Below, piece after piece: positions 1-12,855 of a stretch of 64,000 nucleotides of DNA (positions within the stretch are counted from its first letter, which is position 1; each line of letters begins with the position of its first letter). The notes below the pieces were generated by a model that was given only the letters and a program-made list of their open reading frames with translations, was not told the origin of the DNA and made no database searches. This DNA is from Liolophura sinensis (lineage: Eukaryota; Mollusca; Polyplacophora; Chitonida; Chitonidae): the NCBI RefSeq assembly GCF_032854445.1, contig NC_088307.1, forward strand, positions 28,796,484 to 28,860,483. The letters are read 5' to 3'. A program made the translations under genes and the position numbers.

Positions 1-3000
1 CTTTTGTCCAGACGGTTGACATGTATTGTTGGTGATTAGGAGCCTGACTGTGGTCGCTGGTCCCAACGGTTGACCTGCATTGATTGTGAATAGGAGTTTG
101 ACTGTGGTCGCTGGCCCAGACGATTGACATTTGTCCTGGTGATTAGGAGCCTGACTGTGGTCGCTGGTCCAGATGGTTGACATGTATTGTTGGTGATCAG
201 GAGCCTGACTGTGGTCTCCGGTGCAGACGGTTGACATGTATTGTTGGTGATTAGGAGCCTGACTGTGGTCACTGGCCTTGACGGTTGACATGTATTGCTG
301 GTGATCAGGAGCCTGACTGTGGTCTTTGGTCCAGACGGTTGACATGTATTGTTGGTGATTAGGAGCCTGACTGTGGTCGCTGGCCCAGACGATTGTCATT
401 TGTCCTGGTGGTTAGGAGCCTGACTGTTGTCTTTGGTCCAGACGGTTGACATGTATTGTTGGTGATTAGGAGCCTGACTGTGGTCGCTGGTCCCAACGGT
501 TGACCTGTATTGATTGTGATTAGGAGCTTGACTGTGGTCGCTGGCCCAGACGATTGACATTTGTCCTGGTGATTAGGAGCCTGACTGTGGTCGCTGGTCC
601 AGATGGTTGACATGTATTGTTGGTGATCAGGGGCCTGACTGTGATCGCTGGTCCTAACGGTTGACATGTATTGTTGGTGATCAGGAGCCTGACTGTGGTC
701 GCTGGTCCAGACTTTTGATATGTATTGCCGGCGATTAGGAGCCTGAATGTGGTCGGTGGTCGCAACGGTTGACATGTATTGTTGGTGATTAGGAGCCTGA
801 CTGTGGTTGCTGGTCCAGACGGTTGACATGTATTGCCGGCGATTAGGAGCCTGACTGTGGTCGGTGGTCCCAACGGTTGACATGTATTGTTGGTGATTAG
901 GAGCCTCACTGTGGTCGCTGGTCCAGACGGTTGACATGTATTGCCGGCGATTAGGAGCCCGACTGTTGTCGCTGGTCCCAAGGGTTGACATGTATTGCTG
1001 GTGATTAGGATCATGACTGTGGTCGTTGGTCCCAACGGTTGACATGTATTGTTGGTGATTAGGAGCCTGTTTGTGGTCGCTGGTCCCAAGGGTTGACATG
1101 TATTGTTAGGGATTAGGGGCCTGACTGTGGTCGCTGGTCCAGACGGTTGACATGTATTGCTGGTGGTTAGGAGCATGACTGTGGTCGCTGGTCCCAACGG
1201 TTGACATGTATTGCTGGTGTTTAGGAGCCTGACTGTGGTCACTGGTTCCAAGGGTTGACATGTATTGTTGGTGATCAGGAGCATGACTGTGGTCTTTGGT
1301 CCAGACGGTTGACATGTATTGTTGGTGATCAGGAGCATGACTGTGGTCACTGGTCGAAAGGGTTGACATGTATTGTTGGTGATCAGGAGCATGACTGTGG
1401 TCACTGGTCCCAAGGGTTGACATGTATTGTTGGTGATCAGGAGCATGACTGTGGTCTTTGGTCCAGACGGTTGACATGTATTGTTGGTGATTAGGAGCAT
1501 GACTGTGGTCACTGGTCCCAAGGGTTGACATGTATTGTTGGTGATTAGGAGCATGACTGTGGTCACTGGTTCCAACGGTTAACATGTATTGTTGGTGATT
1601 AGGAGCCTGACTGTGGTCACTGGTTCCAACGGTTAACATGTATTGTTGGTGATTAGGAGCCTGACTGTGGTCACTGGCGTTGACGGTTGACATGTATTGT
1701 TGGTGATCAGGAGCCTGACTGTGGTCGCTGGTCCAGACGGTTGACATGTATTGTTGGTGATTAGGAGCTTGACTGTGGTCACTGGCCTTGACGGTTGACA
1801 TGTATTGCTGGTGATCAGGAGCCTGACTGTGGTCGCTGGTCCAGACGGTTAACATGTATTGTTTTTAATCAGGAGCATGACTGTGGTCACTGGTCGCAAG
1901 TGTTGACATGTATTGTTAGTGATTAGGAGCCTGACTGTGGTCACTGGTCCCAAGGGTTGACATGTATTGTTGGTGATTAGGAGCCTGACTGTGGTCACTG
2001 GTTCCAACGGTTAACATGTATTGTTGGTGATTATGAGCCTGACTGTGGTCACTGGTTCCAACGGTTAACATGTATTGTTGGTGATTAGGAGCCCGACTGT
2101 GGTCACTGGCGTTGACGGTTGACATGTATTGTTGGTGATCAGGAGCCTGACTGTGGTCGCTGGTCCAGACGGTTGACATGTATTGTTGGTGATTAGGAGC
2201 TTGACTGTGGTCACTGGCCTTGACGGTTGACATGTATTGCTGGTGATCAGGAGCCTGACTGTGGTCGCTGGTCCAGACGGTTAACTTGTATTGTTGGTAA
2301 TCAGGAGCATGACTGTGGTCACTGGTCGCAAGTGTTGACATGTATTGTTAGTGATTAGGAGCCTGACTGTGGTCACTGGTCCCAAGGGTTGAGATGTATT
2401 GCCGGCGATTAGGAGCCCGACTGTGGTCACTGGTCCCAACGGTTGACATGCATTGTTGGTGATTAGGAGCATGACTGTGGTCACTGGTCCCAACGGTTAA
2501 CATGTATTGCCGGTGATTTGGAGCCTGACTGTGGTCACTGGTCCCAACGATTGACATGAATTGTTGATGATTGGGAGCATGACTGTAGTCTTCGGTCCAG
2601 ACGGTTGACATGTATTGCCGGCGATTAGGAGCCCGACTATGGTCGCTGATGCAGACGGTTGACATGTATTTCCGGCGATTAGGAGCCCGACTGTGGTCGC
2701 TGGCCCAGACGATTGACATTTGTCCTGGTGATTAGGAGCCCGATTGTGGTCTTTGGTCCAGACGGTTGACATGTATTGTTGGTGATTAGGAGCCTGACTG
2801 TGGTCGCTGGCCCAGACGATTGTCATTTGTCCTGGTGATTAGGAGCCTGACTGTTGTCTTTGGTCCAGACGGTTGACATGTATTTTTGGTGATTAGGAGC
2901 CTGACTGTGGTCGCTCGTCCCAACGGTTGACATGTATTGTTGGTGATTAGGAGCCTAACTGTGGTTGCTGGTCCAGACCGTTGACCTGTATTGATTGTGA

Positions 3001-3965
3001 TTAGGAGCTTGACTGTGGTCGCTGGCCCAGACGATTGACATTTGTCCTGGTGATTAGGAGCCTGACTGTGGTCGCTGGTCCAGATGGTTGACATGTATTG
3101 TTGGTGATCAGGGGCCTGACTGTGATCGCTGGTCCTAGCGGTTGACATGTATTGTTGGTGATCAGGAGCCTGACTGTGGTCGTTGGTCCAGACGGTTGAT
3201 ATGTATTGCCGGCGATTAGGAGCATGACTGTGGTCGGTGGTCGCAACGGTTGACATGTATTGTTGGTGATTAGGAGCCTGACTGTTGTTGCTGGTCCAGG
3301 CGGTTGACATGTATTGCCGGCGATTAGGAGCCTGACTGTGGTCGGTGGTCCCAACGGTTGACATGTATTGTTGGTGATTAGGAGCCTGACTGTGGTCGCT
3401 GGTCCAGACGGTTGACATGTATTGCCGGCGATTAGGAGCCCGACTGTGGTCGCTGGTCCCAAGGGTTGACATGTATTGCTGGCGATTAGGAGCATGACTA
3501 TGGTCTCTGGTCCCAACGGTTGACATGTATTGTTGGTGATTAGGAGCCTGTCTGTGGTCGCTGGTCCCAACGGTTGACATGTATTGCTGGTGATTAGGAG
3601 CCTGACTGTGATCGCTGGTCCCAACGATTGACATGTATTGTTGGTGATCAGGAGCTTGATTGTGGTCGCTGGTCAAGACGGTTGACATGTATTGCCGGCG
3701 ATTAGGAGCCTGACTGTGGTCGCTGGTCCCAAGGGTTGACATGTATTGTTGGTGATTAGGAGCCTGACTGTGGTCGCTGGTCCAGACGGTTGACATGTAT
3801 TTCTGGTGGTTAGGAGCATGACTGTGGTCGCTGGTCCCAACGGTTGACATGTATTGCTGGTGTTTAGGAGCCTGACTGTGGTCGCTGGTCCCAACGGTTG
3901 ACATGTATTGCTGGTGATTAGGAGGCTGACTGTGGTCGCTGGTCCCAACAGTTGACATGTATTGC
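1..3965. repeat. 54-bp minisatellite array, over 70 copies, running off the left edge
   Basis: The unit reads approximately ggttgacatgtattgttggt followed by gattaggagcctgactgtgg and tcgctggtcccaac. Units differ by substitutions and small indels, and some carry a shorter 'cccagacgattgacatttgtcctgg' variant. There is higher-order structure: about 1564-1860 is repeated at about 1996-2290 (8 units later), and about 540-1000 resembles 3020-3480. Because 54 is divisible by 3, several long open frames exist on the minus strand in different frames (for example an 18-residue period MSTVGTSDHSQAPNHQQY). I regard these as array by-products. The array ends in unique sequence at 3966. Confidence 0.95.
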
Positions 3966-4239
3966 CGACTCACAGCTATCGGGGATTTCATATATTACAG
4001 ACTTTTCAGTTCTTAGGACAAAGACACGGTCGCACAGGTAATGCACAGGTAATATGGTTATTTTGTTTACTTTTGAAACCTTAGGTGTCAGGGAGCAGCA
4101 ATAAACGTCAGAGCGCTAAAGATGCTGATTGTTTGACATTTATTGACATAGGTGTTCCATTTATTAATATCAGTACTTTATTTGTCGATAACAATAATTT
4201 ATTGAGGTTATCTTTTCCAAGGGGATCCTCTTCGACCGT

Positions 4240-4395
4240 AAGTGGCAAGGTCTTGTAGCAACCTGCGGATGGTCGTGGGTTTCCTCCGGGCTCTGTCCGG
4301 TTTCCTCCCACCATAATGCTGGCCGCCATCGTATAAGTGAAATCTTCTTGATTACGGTGTAAAACAGCAGTTAAATAAATACATGAATAAATACT
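4240..4395 (-). mobile_element. SINE family 1 copy (partial)
   Basis: Read on the minus strand this gives the family head (ttaaataaatacatgaataa tail side, 'tacaccgtaatcaagaagat'), then 'ataatgctggccgccat', 'ctcccaccataatg', and 'cgtgggtttcctcc' complements shared with copies at 8040, 12718, 17342 and 45575. It is diverged and truncated after the 'ggtcttgtagcaacctgcgg' segment. Confidence 0.75.
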
Positions 4396-5395
4396 CCAAA
4401 GGTAGAAGTCATTGTTTGCACAACATATAGTCCTTATCACTATAAATACTACATAGATATCTTTGATATAGATAAAGCCATTTTTATTCAGTCATCCTTG
4501 GCATACAAATGACACCTAATACAAACTGTCACGTGATGTACATATTTCTTGATTTCAACAAGTAGGGTGCATTTTTAAGTAGTAGTCGGAAAAGCTCTCC
4601 ACAGACTTGGTATATTAATGACACTTAATGTGGGCTATCGTGTGATGTGCATATTTCTCGATACCAACACCAGGAGGCCATAAATGAATTAACGATATCG
4701 ATAAACACCACTATTTATCGATATCGATCATTTCGCCTTTTCAGCCATCTGATAATTACTGCTCCTTCCTAACAAGTCGTAATGTTTCTAACCTTGTCCA
4801 TTTTTTTCCGACATAAGCACTGTGCACTGTGCTACAACAAATCACCGACCTAGGTCAGACAGCCCCTAATTCTGCTGTCTCATTTCTTCGAAGGCTGACC
4901 ATGTTACGTCGGCCATTGTAAGTACAAATATTTTTGTTTTTGCCTGTCTTTTTTAACGTCGTAGAGGGAGCAGCTATTTCCATTGAAACCAACATTGAAC
5001 TCACCGATATTTATAGATATCGCGATATCGAAAAGTATTTATTGATAGCACTAATTCATTTATCGATCTCAAACAACGATTTATCTATGTCAATGAAGGA
5101 TTTATCAATATTAATAAATATATATTGATAGCGATAATTTATCCAATTATGTGATCAGACTCACATGTGTAGGATCATGCAGTCTTTCTGTGTACATTAC
5201 GGTCCCGTCTGAGGACGAATGGGGAAGAAATGCATTATTTATGATGAAAGTCGTTTCATGGAAAGAGATGCGTTGAATCGCATCTTAAGTTATTGTAAAC
5301 ATGCTGTAAGCAGTCGTAATCAACACGGAATCCCTGCCTAGGCTAGTTGGTTAACGCACCAAGTCCGTTTCACACAACTCCCGAAGTCGCCAAAG
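4396..5395. other. AT-rich non-coding stretch with ATCGAT/GATATCG clusters
   Basis: I see no gene. Two clusters of TATCGATA-like palindromes occur at about 4690-4730 and 5005-5130. The first is a clean inverted repeat listed separately. Confidence 0.5.
4693..4726. repeat. Perfect 13-bp inverted repeat, 8-nt loop
   Basis: The arm cgatatcgataaa (4693-4705) is exactly reverse-complemented by tttatcgatatcg (4714-4726), with loop caccacta between them. Each arm is itself partly palindromic. Confidence 0.85.
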
Positions 5396-5403
5396 ATTAG
5401 TTA

Positions 5404-5822
5404 ACTAATATTGAATAGCGGTCCAAAGAATAGCAATTAAATATTGTTATCATACGGTATATCTGATATCGATGGCTTGTGCATGGCAACAGGTGTGGAT
5501 TAGCAGGGTAATCGGCGTAGATTAACATGGTAACAGGTGTGCATTACCATGGTAACAGGTGTGGATTAGCATAGTAATATGTGTGGATTAGCATGGTAAC
5601 AGGTGTACATTACCATGGTAACCGGTGTGGATTAGCATGGTAACAGGAGTGGATTAGCAGGGTAACAGGTGTAGATTAGCATGGTAACAGGTGTACATTA
5701 CCATGGTAACAGGTGTGGATTAGCATGGTAACCGGAGTGGATTAGCATAGTAACAGGTGTAGATTAGTAGGGTAACAGGTGTGGATTAGCATGGTAACAG
5801 ATGTAGATTAGCATGGTACAGT
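5404..5822. repeat. 22-bp minisatellite (about 15 copies) with conserved left flank
   Basis: The array 5484-5822 is made of ggtaacaggtgtagattagcat type units. The about 80 bp immediately left of it (5404-5483, starting aatattgaatagcgg) is closely similar to the left flank of the larger array at 8856. This suggests both are copies of one dispersed element. Confidence 0.85.
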
Positions 5823-8039
5823 TGAAGTTTCCTATTTCTGCATACACAAGCTACAAAAACCATTGCAAACATCAAACGCGTTATTCAGTTACAGAGTAGA
5901 TGTAACACCCGACAAGGCTAGAAACCTACAGACAGTCATACAAAGCAGTCGCAGCATTCCAGATCATTCGTGATCCTACGTTACCAAGACAAGGCTCGTG
6001 TACAGATCGGCGCCATCAGCACAGTGATTTCCCCTTTTTGGGCTTAATTGTTGATCGAGGAGTATGAGATATTTAACAAGTATTTTCAGATTCCTTGAGT
6101 CTCAATTTCCACCAATGATATAAAAATCAAGCACCTATCTGTATTTGAAATAATCAAAAACATCCAAAATAAAAACGGAACTATTTACTCACTTTATAGC
6201 TGATAAATATTAAGTTATTCAACATGGCGGCGCCCACAAAAGACAGCATGAAAAGAGAGTTCAAAAAGTAATTGCGTATGCCATGGCAAGCCTTGGCGTT
6301 TCCTGTGGAGTTGAAGGGGAAGCACGTCAACGCTCTGCGTGTGGTATATGAGAAATGATGTCATTGCCGTCTTACCGACTGGGTATGGTTAAACTATTGT
6401 ATATCACTTATCAGCCTATGAAAGGTGGGTCATCCAGCGTCGAAAACACAGTAAGGAATCGAAATAACTATGATTGTATCCCCCCTAAAGTCTGCTGTGC
6501 AAGATCAAGTGGTATGTGTGCTTTCCCCAAGTCTTTAGTTTTATCATTGATATTTCTATCATAAATCGCCATAAGTCAAAGGTCAAATACCCATGAGCCT
6601 CTAAATAGGGCACTGCTTAACAGTTCGATGCATTCGCCGTCACGTGTAGATGTTTACAAAAGGAGAAAGTAGTCCTCTCAGAACAAGTGGCGTCACGCGA
6701 TAGCTTCGATTTCGAGGTCACTGTTATAAAAAAAACATGGCGCCCAAGTATATTACAGGTGTAATCTTAACTGAGACAGTAGGTACATTTCTATTTTAGA
6801 ATGCAATCGCAGCTGGGACAGTGTTGTGTCAGTTTCACTAGTGGAAATGAGTGAAACCGAACTTTTGGAAAGCAATTTACATCACTTAATCCTAAATGCA
6901 TAAGGCCAGAAAATCAAAACTTCACCTCAAAGATTTTCTGGGATACTTCAGGCAGGGTATGTGGGGCGTATTCAACAAATCCCTTCTTGAACAGTACTGT
7001 AGTACTCGGTAACTGGAGATCAGAAGAGCGAGCTAAAGCTCCACCTGGCGAAAGCTCAACCCTATAGAAAAAGGGTAAGAAAAGTGGTCGCCAACACTGA
7101 AATATCAACTCTTTACATGGGCTATAGATAACATCAACGTTGCCGGCATCATTTCCAAGGTCAGTGGCAGGGCAGAGGTAAATGAACTGGCTGTGTCAGC
7201 TCGTAATATTTTTTCCAATCACCACAAGAAAATGTCGGTACATTGGTGACGAGAAAAGAAAACGAGAAGGTTGATTTTATTAGCAGCACGATGATTTGTC
7301 TATGCACCCACGAGTGTTTGAATTGTTAAATTCAAAACGGGGAACAATCAGTGTCGACTGTTTATGATTACAGTCGTCAAATAGTTTAAATGCAATTCAA
7401 GGTATTGGCATCCTGGTACTGCGGGCATTGACGCCCATACACATCGATGACGAGGTAGTTCCTCTCTCAGTTTAGGAGGCTAAAGGGGTCTATGCAGGGG
7501 GGTGTTTAATACTTCCTCAGTGGGTGAGCGCCCTCCTACTGGCCCGTGTTATTTCGTAATGACGCCAATTGGCACATAAGTGGGCTTGGACTCGCGAAAT
7601 TCCAGTCCCGTGTATTATACCGGGAAAAGTACGCAATACCATGTTTTCCGGTGAGCCCTTACCATTTCGCATGTAAGCGATGTTCACGTTGTGAACACTT
7701 TGAAGGTGGTAGGTGAGTTTACACACAAGTTGTATCACTGCATGTACAGTGAGTTCAGTAGAGTCTTGAAGCGGTTCACAGGTTACCCATCACAAGCACA
7801 GAGGTTGCTGACATTGTCTGATGTGGAGTGTGTATTTTCTGTTTAGTCAGCTGTGATATATCATATAAATATATACATTTGGGGATATGCGCTTGTTACA
7901 GATCTGAATCTGTTCAGCCAGGGTACTTGGGCAAACATCAAAGAGGAGAATAAAACAAACATCAGCGTTATGCCACTTGGCATCAAAGTCTGACGCCACA
8001 GTGGTGGATAAATTACATCTCGGCTCTGTGGAAATGGAC
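5823..8039. other. No recognisable gene
   Basis: I see no conserved coding region, RNA gene or obvious repeat on either strand. Open frames here are short and lack recognisable features. Confidence 0.4.
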
Positions 8040-8315
8040 TGATTTCGCAGTCATTTGATTGTTGTTTTATATCGTACTTCACTTATACGACGATTGCCAG
8101 CATTATGGTGGGAGGAAACTGGGCAGTGCCCGAGGGAAACCCACGGCCATTCGCAGGTTGCTGAAAGACCTTCCCAAGTAGGGCCGGAGAGGAAGCCAGT
8201 ATAAGTTGGTCTTGAACTCACAATGACCGCCTTGGCGAGAGGCTCTTGGGTTATTGATCCGCGCCGGCGTGCTACACAGCAACCCAACCACCACCGCCTC
8301 CCCCGTCCTCAGGCA
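8040..8315 (+). mobile_element. SINE family 1, near full-length copy
   Basis: It contains, in order, the degenerate 'gattgttgttttatatcgta' head, 'cttatacgacgattgccagc', 'attatggtgggaggaaactg', 'gggaaacccacggcc', 'gcaggttgctgaaagacctt', 'ggccggagaggaagccag', 'cttgaactcacaatgaccgc' and 'gagaggctcttgggtta'. These blocks recur in the same order in other copies. This is the longest copy in the window and defines the family at about 270 bp. Confidence 0.8.
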
Positions 8316-8855
8316 CGGAAACCCCTTTGTCAGAAATAAGGGACACTACGACATATAGACTCTGTTGCTTGTCCCGATGACAAGTATTGACAAAGAAGTA
8401 TATAGAAACAGCCAAGTATACTGAAGATTTTGAAGACTTATTTAAATCAATTTCCTGTGATAATAGTGTTAAAAACTAATAGGAATGAATAAGCCATTGA
8501 GATACACTAGGTGCGAAGAGGCGATATTACCCTGAGTTCACAGATATCCTTACGTTACAGATATACGCCGTTATGGGCTTCATTAGTTTCTATGAGGTGG
8601 CGAGGCCGCTACTGCTAACAATGCAATAGATGTTTTAGGAGACACGGGAGGTGGAAATCTGAGTTGTCCAAAGACAGACTCTTTACAGTTCAACCTGCAC
8701 GTGTCTTAAAGTATAAAATTTTAGCCGTAGATAATTTGTAATAGTGACCAAGAAGAGACGCTCTAATTCACGTTTTTTTGTTCTTCTAACAGCAGCAAGC
8801 GGCTATCCATATCAGTATTAGAATTCATGTTTGGTTGTGATATGTAGTTAAGAGT
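8316..8855. other. No recognisable gene
   Basis: This is AT-rich sequence with no coding evidence seen. Confidence 0.4.
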
Positions 8856-10392
8856 TCACCAATATTGAATAGCGGCTCAAGGAATAGCAATTAAATATTG
8901 TTATCGTACGGCATGTCTGATATCGATGACTCGTGCATGGTTACAGGTGTGGATTAGCATGTGGATTAGCATGGTAACAGGTGTAGATTAGCATGGTAAC
9001 AGGTGTAGATTGGCATGGTAACATGTGTTGATTAGCATGGTAACAGGTGTGGATTAGCATGGTAACAGGGGTAGATTAGCATGGTAACAGGTGAAGATTA
9101 GCAGGGTAACAGGTGTAGATTAGCATGGTAACAGGTGTAGATTAGCAGGGTAACAGGGGTAGATTAGCATGGTAACAGGTATAGATTGGCATGGTAACAT
9201 GTGTTGATTAGCATGGTAACGTGTTGATTAGCATGGTAACAGGTGTGGATTAGCAGGGTAACAGGTGTAGATTAGCATGGTAACAGGTGTGGACAAGCAA
9301 GGTAACAGGTGTAGATTACCACGGTAAAAGGCGTAGATTACCATGGTAACAGGTGTGGATTAACATGGTAACAGGTGTAGATTAGCATGGTAACATGTGT
9401 TCATTAGCATGGTAACAGGTTTGGATTAGCAGGGTAACAGGTGTAGATTAGCATGGTAATCGGTGTAGTTTAGCAGGGTAACAGGTGTCGATTAGCACGG
9501 TAAGATGTGAAGATAAGCACGGTAACAGGTGTAGATTAGCATGGTAACAGGTGTAGATTAACATGGTAACAGGTGTGGATTAGCAGGGTAACAGGTGTAG
9601 ATTAGCATGGTAACAGGTGTGGACTAGCAAGGTAACAGGTGTAGATTACCACGGTAAAAGGTGTAGATTACCATGGTAACAGGTGTGGATTAACATGGTA
9701 ACAGGTGTAGATTAGCATGGTAACATGTGTTCATTAGCATGGTAACAGGTTTGGATTAGCAGGGTAACAGGTGTAGATTAGCATGGTAACAGGTGTAGTT
9801 TAGCAGGGTAACAGGTGTCGATTAGCACGGTAACATGTGAAGATAAGCACGGTAACAGGTGTAGATTAGCAGGGTAACAGGTGTAGATTAGCATGGTAAC
9901 AGGTGTGGACTAGCAAGGTAAAAGGTGTACATTGCCATGGTAACAGGTGTAGGTTACCATGTTGACATGTGTGGATTAGCATGGTAAAAGGTGTACATTA
10001 CCATGGTAACAGGTGTAGATTACCATGTTGACATGTGTGGATTAGCATGGTAACAGGTGTGGATTAGCATGGTAACAGGTGTAGATTACCATGTTGACAG
10101 GTGTAGATTAGCATGGTAACAGGTGTACATTAGCATGGTAACAGGTGTAGATTACCATGTTGACAGGTGTGGATTAGCATGGTAACAGGTGTGGATTAGC
10201 ATGGTAACAGGTGTAGATTACCATGTTGACAGGTGTGGATTAGCATGGTAACAGGTGTGGATTAGCATGGTAACAGGTGTAGATTAGCATGGTAACAGGT
10301 GTAGATTAGCATGGTAACAGGTGTGGACTAGCAAGGTAACAGGTGTGGATTAGCATGGTAACAGGTGTAGATTAGCAGGGTAACAGGTGAAG
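8856..10392. repeat. 22-bp minisatellite (about 66 copies) with conserved left flank
   Basis: It has the same 22-bp unit as the 5484-5822 array. The left flank 8856-8936 (aatattgaatagcggctcaa onward) matches that of the smaller array. There is a higher-order duplication: the block around 9291 (ggacaagcaaggtaac) recurs at 9621, exactly 330 bp or 15 units later. The final third alternates with a 'ccatgttgacaggtg' variant. Confidence 0.9.
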
Positions 10393-11024
10393 ACTAATCG
10401 TGTGGATTTTCGTCTGCTAAAGGGGCCAGTTGATCGGTGCTTTGCAGGCTGGCGGGAAACAGATCGTGTGTAATGTCTGAAGTGTTTGGGGGAAGTGGTC
10501 ATTCTCAATTCGCTTTCTCCTTAGTCGCTTCCGCGGGCGTTTATTGAGGGAAGAGCAAAAGAACATCTTTTTCATTAAACTGGTCATTAACTATAGTGGC
10601 AAACTTATTAATGGTGCTTTGTAGATTACAAATAAATTAACGCCTTTTCCAGAGGGACGTTTTTTTCGCTTAGCATAAAATTGTTTTCCTCGATCTCTGC
10701 TTTTTTAGAGCGAAATTATATATATGAATCTTGTCACACCAGCGACAGCTAGTCGGTATTTTCATTGACGTAGCACTTCATGTAGATAATAACGGTAGTA
10801 CTGATGTCGTATGACATATATGTATAACGGATGCTGTTATTCTTACGTTCATATTGCGTTTTAACCTGTTGTCATTAATAAATATTATTTGTATCAAATT
10901 CATGATGTGATATGCAGTTAAAAGTTAACTGACACTTAGCCGACTACTGTATGGTAAAAATGAGAGGTGGATAGAGAGAGCGGGGTGAGAGGAGGGGGTA
11001 GGGAGAAAATGAGAGAGTGATACT
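10393..11024. other. No recognisable gene
   Basis: This is AT-rich DNA. The sequence tgatatgcagttaaaagttaac near 10911 resembles tgatatgtagttaagagttcac near 8838, which may mark the two ends of the 22-bp-array element. I see nothing else. Confidence 0.35.
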
Positions 11025-11290
11025 GTGTTTTTTTGTGGCCGGGCGAGTCCATGCCGCCAAAGTGCAGCCGCCACTGAAACATCGTGCTGAAAACACCAGA
11101 CATTGACACCCCCATCCAGTCACATTATAATGACACCGGGGTATAACCAGTCCTGTTTCCTTACTCTAACCTCTCAGTGCTGAATGCCGAGCAAGGCAAG
11201 TGCCATTTTAAACTCTTCGGTATGGCTCGACCAGGGTTTGATCCCAAATCTCGGATTATACAGTGCATGCACGCCTCTGCCATGAACTTC
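11025..11290 (+). mobile_element. SINE family 2 copy
   Basis: It carries 'ggcgagtccatgccgccaaa', 'ccgccactgaaacatcgtgc', 'cagtcacattataatgacac', 'aaccagtcctgtttccttac', 'tgctgaatgccgagcaaggc' and 'ggtatggctcgaccagggtt'. The same ordered blocks appear at 20555 and 38475. Confidence 0.75.
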
Positions 11291-12717
11291 TTTGTATTTT
11301 TTTTTTATTTGTGTGATGTTTATTTACCTTGTCTGATTTAGTCTCTATGACGCGACTGTAGTAAAAAGTGTGCATGTGTTTAAGAAATGATTAAAAGAAA
11401 AGTCAACAAATGATATAACCGGAGTAATCAAGGAATAGCGGTGAAAACACACCTAAATATGCTTCGTAAATCAGCTTCCAATTAGGGATTCTCACGAAGC
11501 TATGACATGCGCAACCGGAAACACGATTTCGAGTCACGTGAACCCATACATATGTGGTTAAAGCGCAAAGCAGGGTTCTGGTGACGTAAGCGGAAACAGA
11601 CACGTCCTTGGGTTATAGATGGCAGCACTTTCGATTGTCTGTATGAGCGTGATTGTGATCACTTTGAAATGCGATGTCTTGGTTGTGCAACACCACAAAA
11701 ACTAAAAGTTATGATTTTTACGCTTCTTGTGGTATACTTTGTTGATGTATACATACATTTGGTCTGTTGTCCTTTCTTTTAAATATCTTGTCTACACCCT
11801 TTTCTCCTGTTTTATTTATCGAATTCGTTGACTGGAGCGTTTTAGGCTACTTTGAGAATTGCTATGGTGTAAATTTAGTCGCATCTATTTATATACATCG
11901 AAAATATTGTCTTACGCAGGCAGTGTTATGCTGTGACGCCTGTTCGGACCTATGGCGGTCAAGGCGAGATCAAATCCTGAATGTGAAAATAAGTTCAGGG
12001 TTTATATCCATTGGCCCGTTGATTGATGTCAGGTGTCGACTCCGTGACAACACGATTGCCAACAGCACGATATAAATGGCGTCCCTAAAGCCTAACACAC
12101 GTGAACTCAAACTAACGAAATATACAGCTATATACAGTTTGCCGACGCCTAAAGACCTACTGATGAAAAGCAGCGGTCGACCCATATCGGGAGCTTGACA
12201 CGCCACATCATAATCAATGACCAAATAATGGCCTTAGACAACTCTGTCAGCCTAAATATTGCTAGGCCAAATTCAAATTTCAGGTATTTTGGTAAGTGGT
12301 TAGCCGTGGTCAACATGTTTACAATTGTGAAAACTTCTCCGTCTATAATATACCGCACAGTTTCTTTCATCATTGGTTTTTGCTAAGTGAAGCCATGTTG
12401 TACTGGAATATTAAGCCGTTAATGCTTCGTCTTATGTTCTATCAAGGGCGTATTTTCTCTCATCGGAATCTTAAACGTTGAATATTTCCTCTTACAGATA
12501 ACTAACGATCGTCTACATAACCTTTGCATTTAATAACATATGGTATATGTATCAACCCGGTGTTCGGGATTTGAACACATTGCTTAGCACTTTAACAAAT
12601 CTCCGTGTCCTCTGTACAAGCTTGCTTGGATCTGCCTCATGCATTTCGATATATATATAAGTCCATGAATGGATCAATCCGTGCATGCATGTCGCTGTAT
12701 AAATAACGTATTTTTAT
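11291..12717. other. No recognisable gene
   Basis: The open frames here (the longest about 100 codons, plus strand at 11767-12075) have no recognisable domain, splice context or codon bias that I can judge. I do not call a gene. Confidence 0.35.
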
Positions 12718-12855
12718 TATTTATTATTTGATTGGTGTTTTACGCCGTACTCAAGAATATTTCACTTATACGAAGGTGGCCAGCATTGTGGTGGGAGGAA
12801 ACCGGGCAGAGTCCGGGGGAAACCCACGAGCATCCGTAGGTTGCTGGTGTTGGTC
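12718..12855 (+). mobile_element. SINE family 1 copy, 5' half
   Basis: Well-conserved head (gattggtgttttacgccgta, ctcaagaatatttcacttat) through 'gtgggaggaaaccgggcaga' and 'catccgtaggttgctgg', then it stops abruptly. It directly abuts the candidate exon at 12856-13021. Confidence 0.85.

Noticed and set aside
36-3991. Long minus-strand ORFs (up to 401 codons) with 18-residue periods
   Set aside because: They follow from a 54-bp unit free of stops; several frames are open at once, units contain frame-shifting indels, and there is no gene context.
8051-8294. Overlapping minus-strand ORFs of 63-78 codons
   Set aside because: They lie within a SINE family 1 copy.
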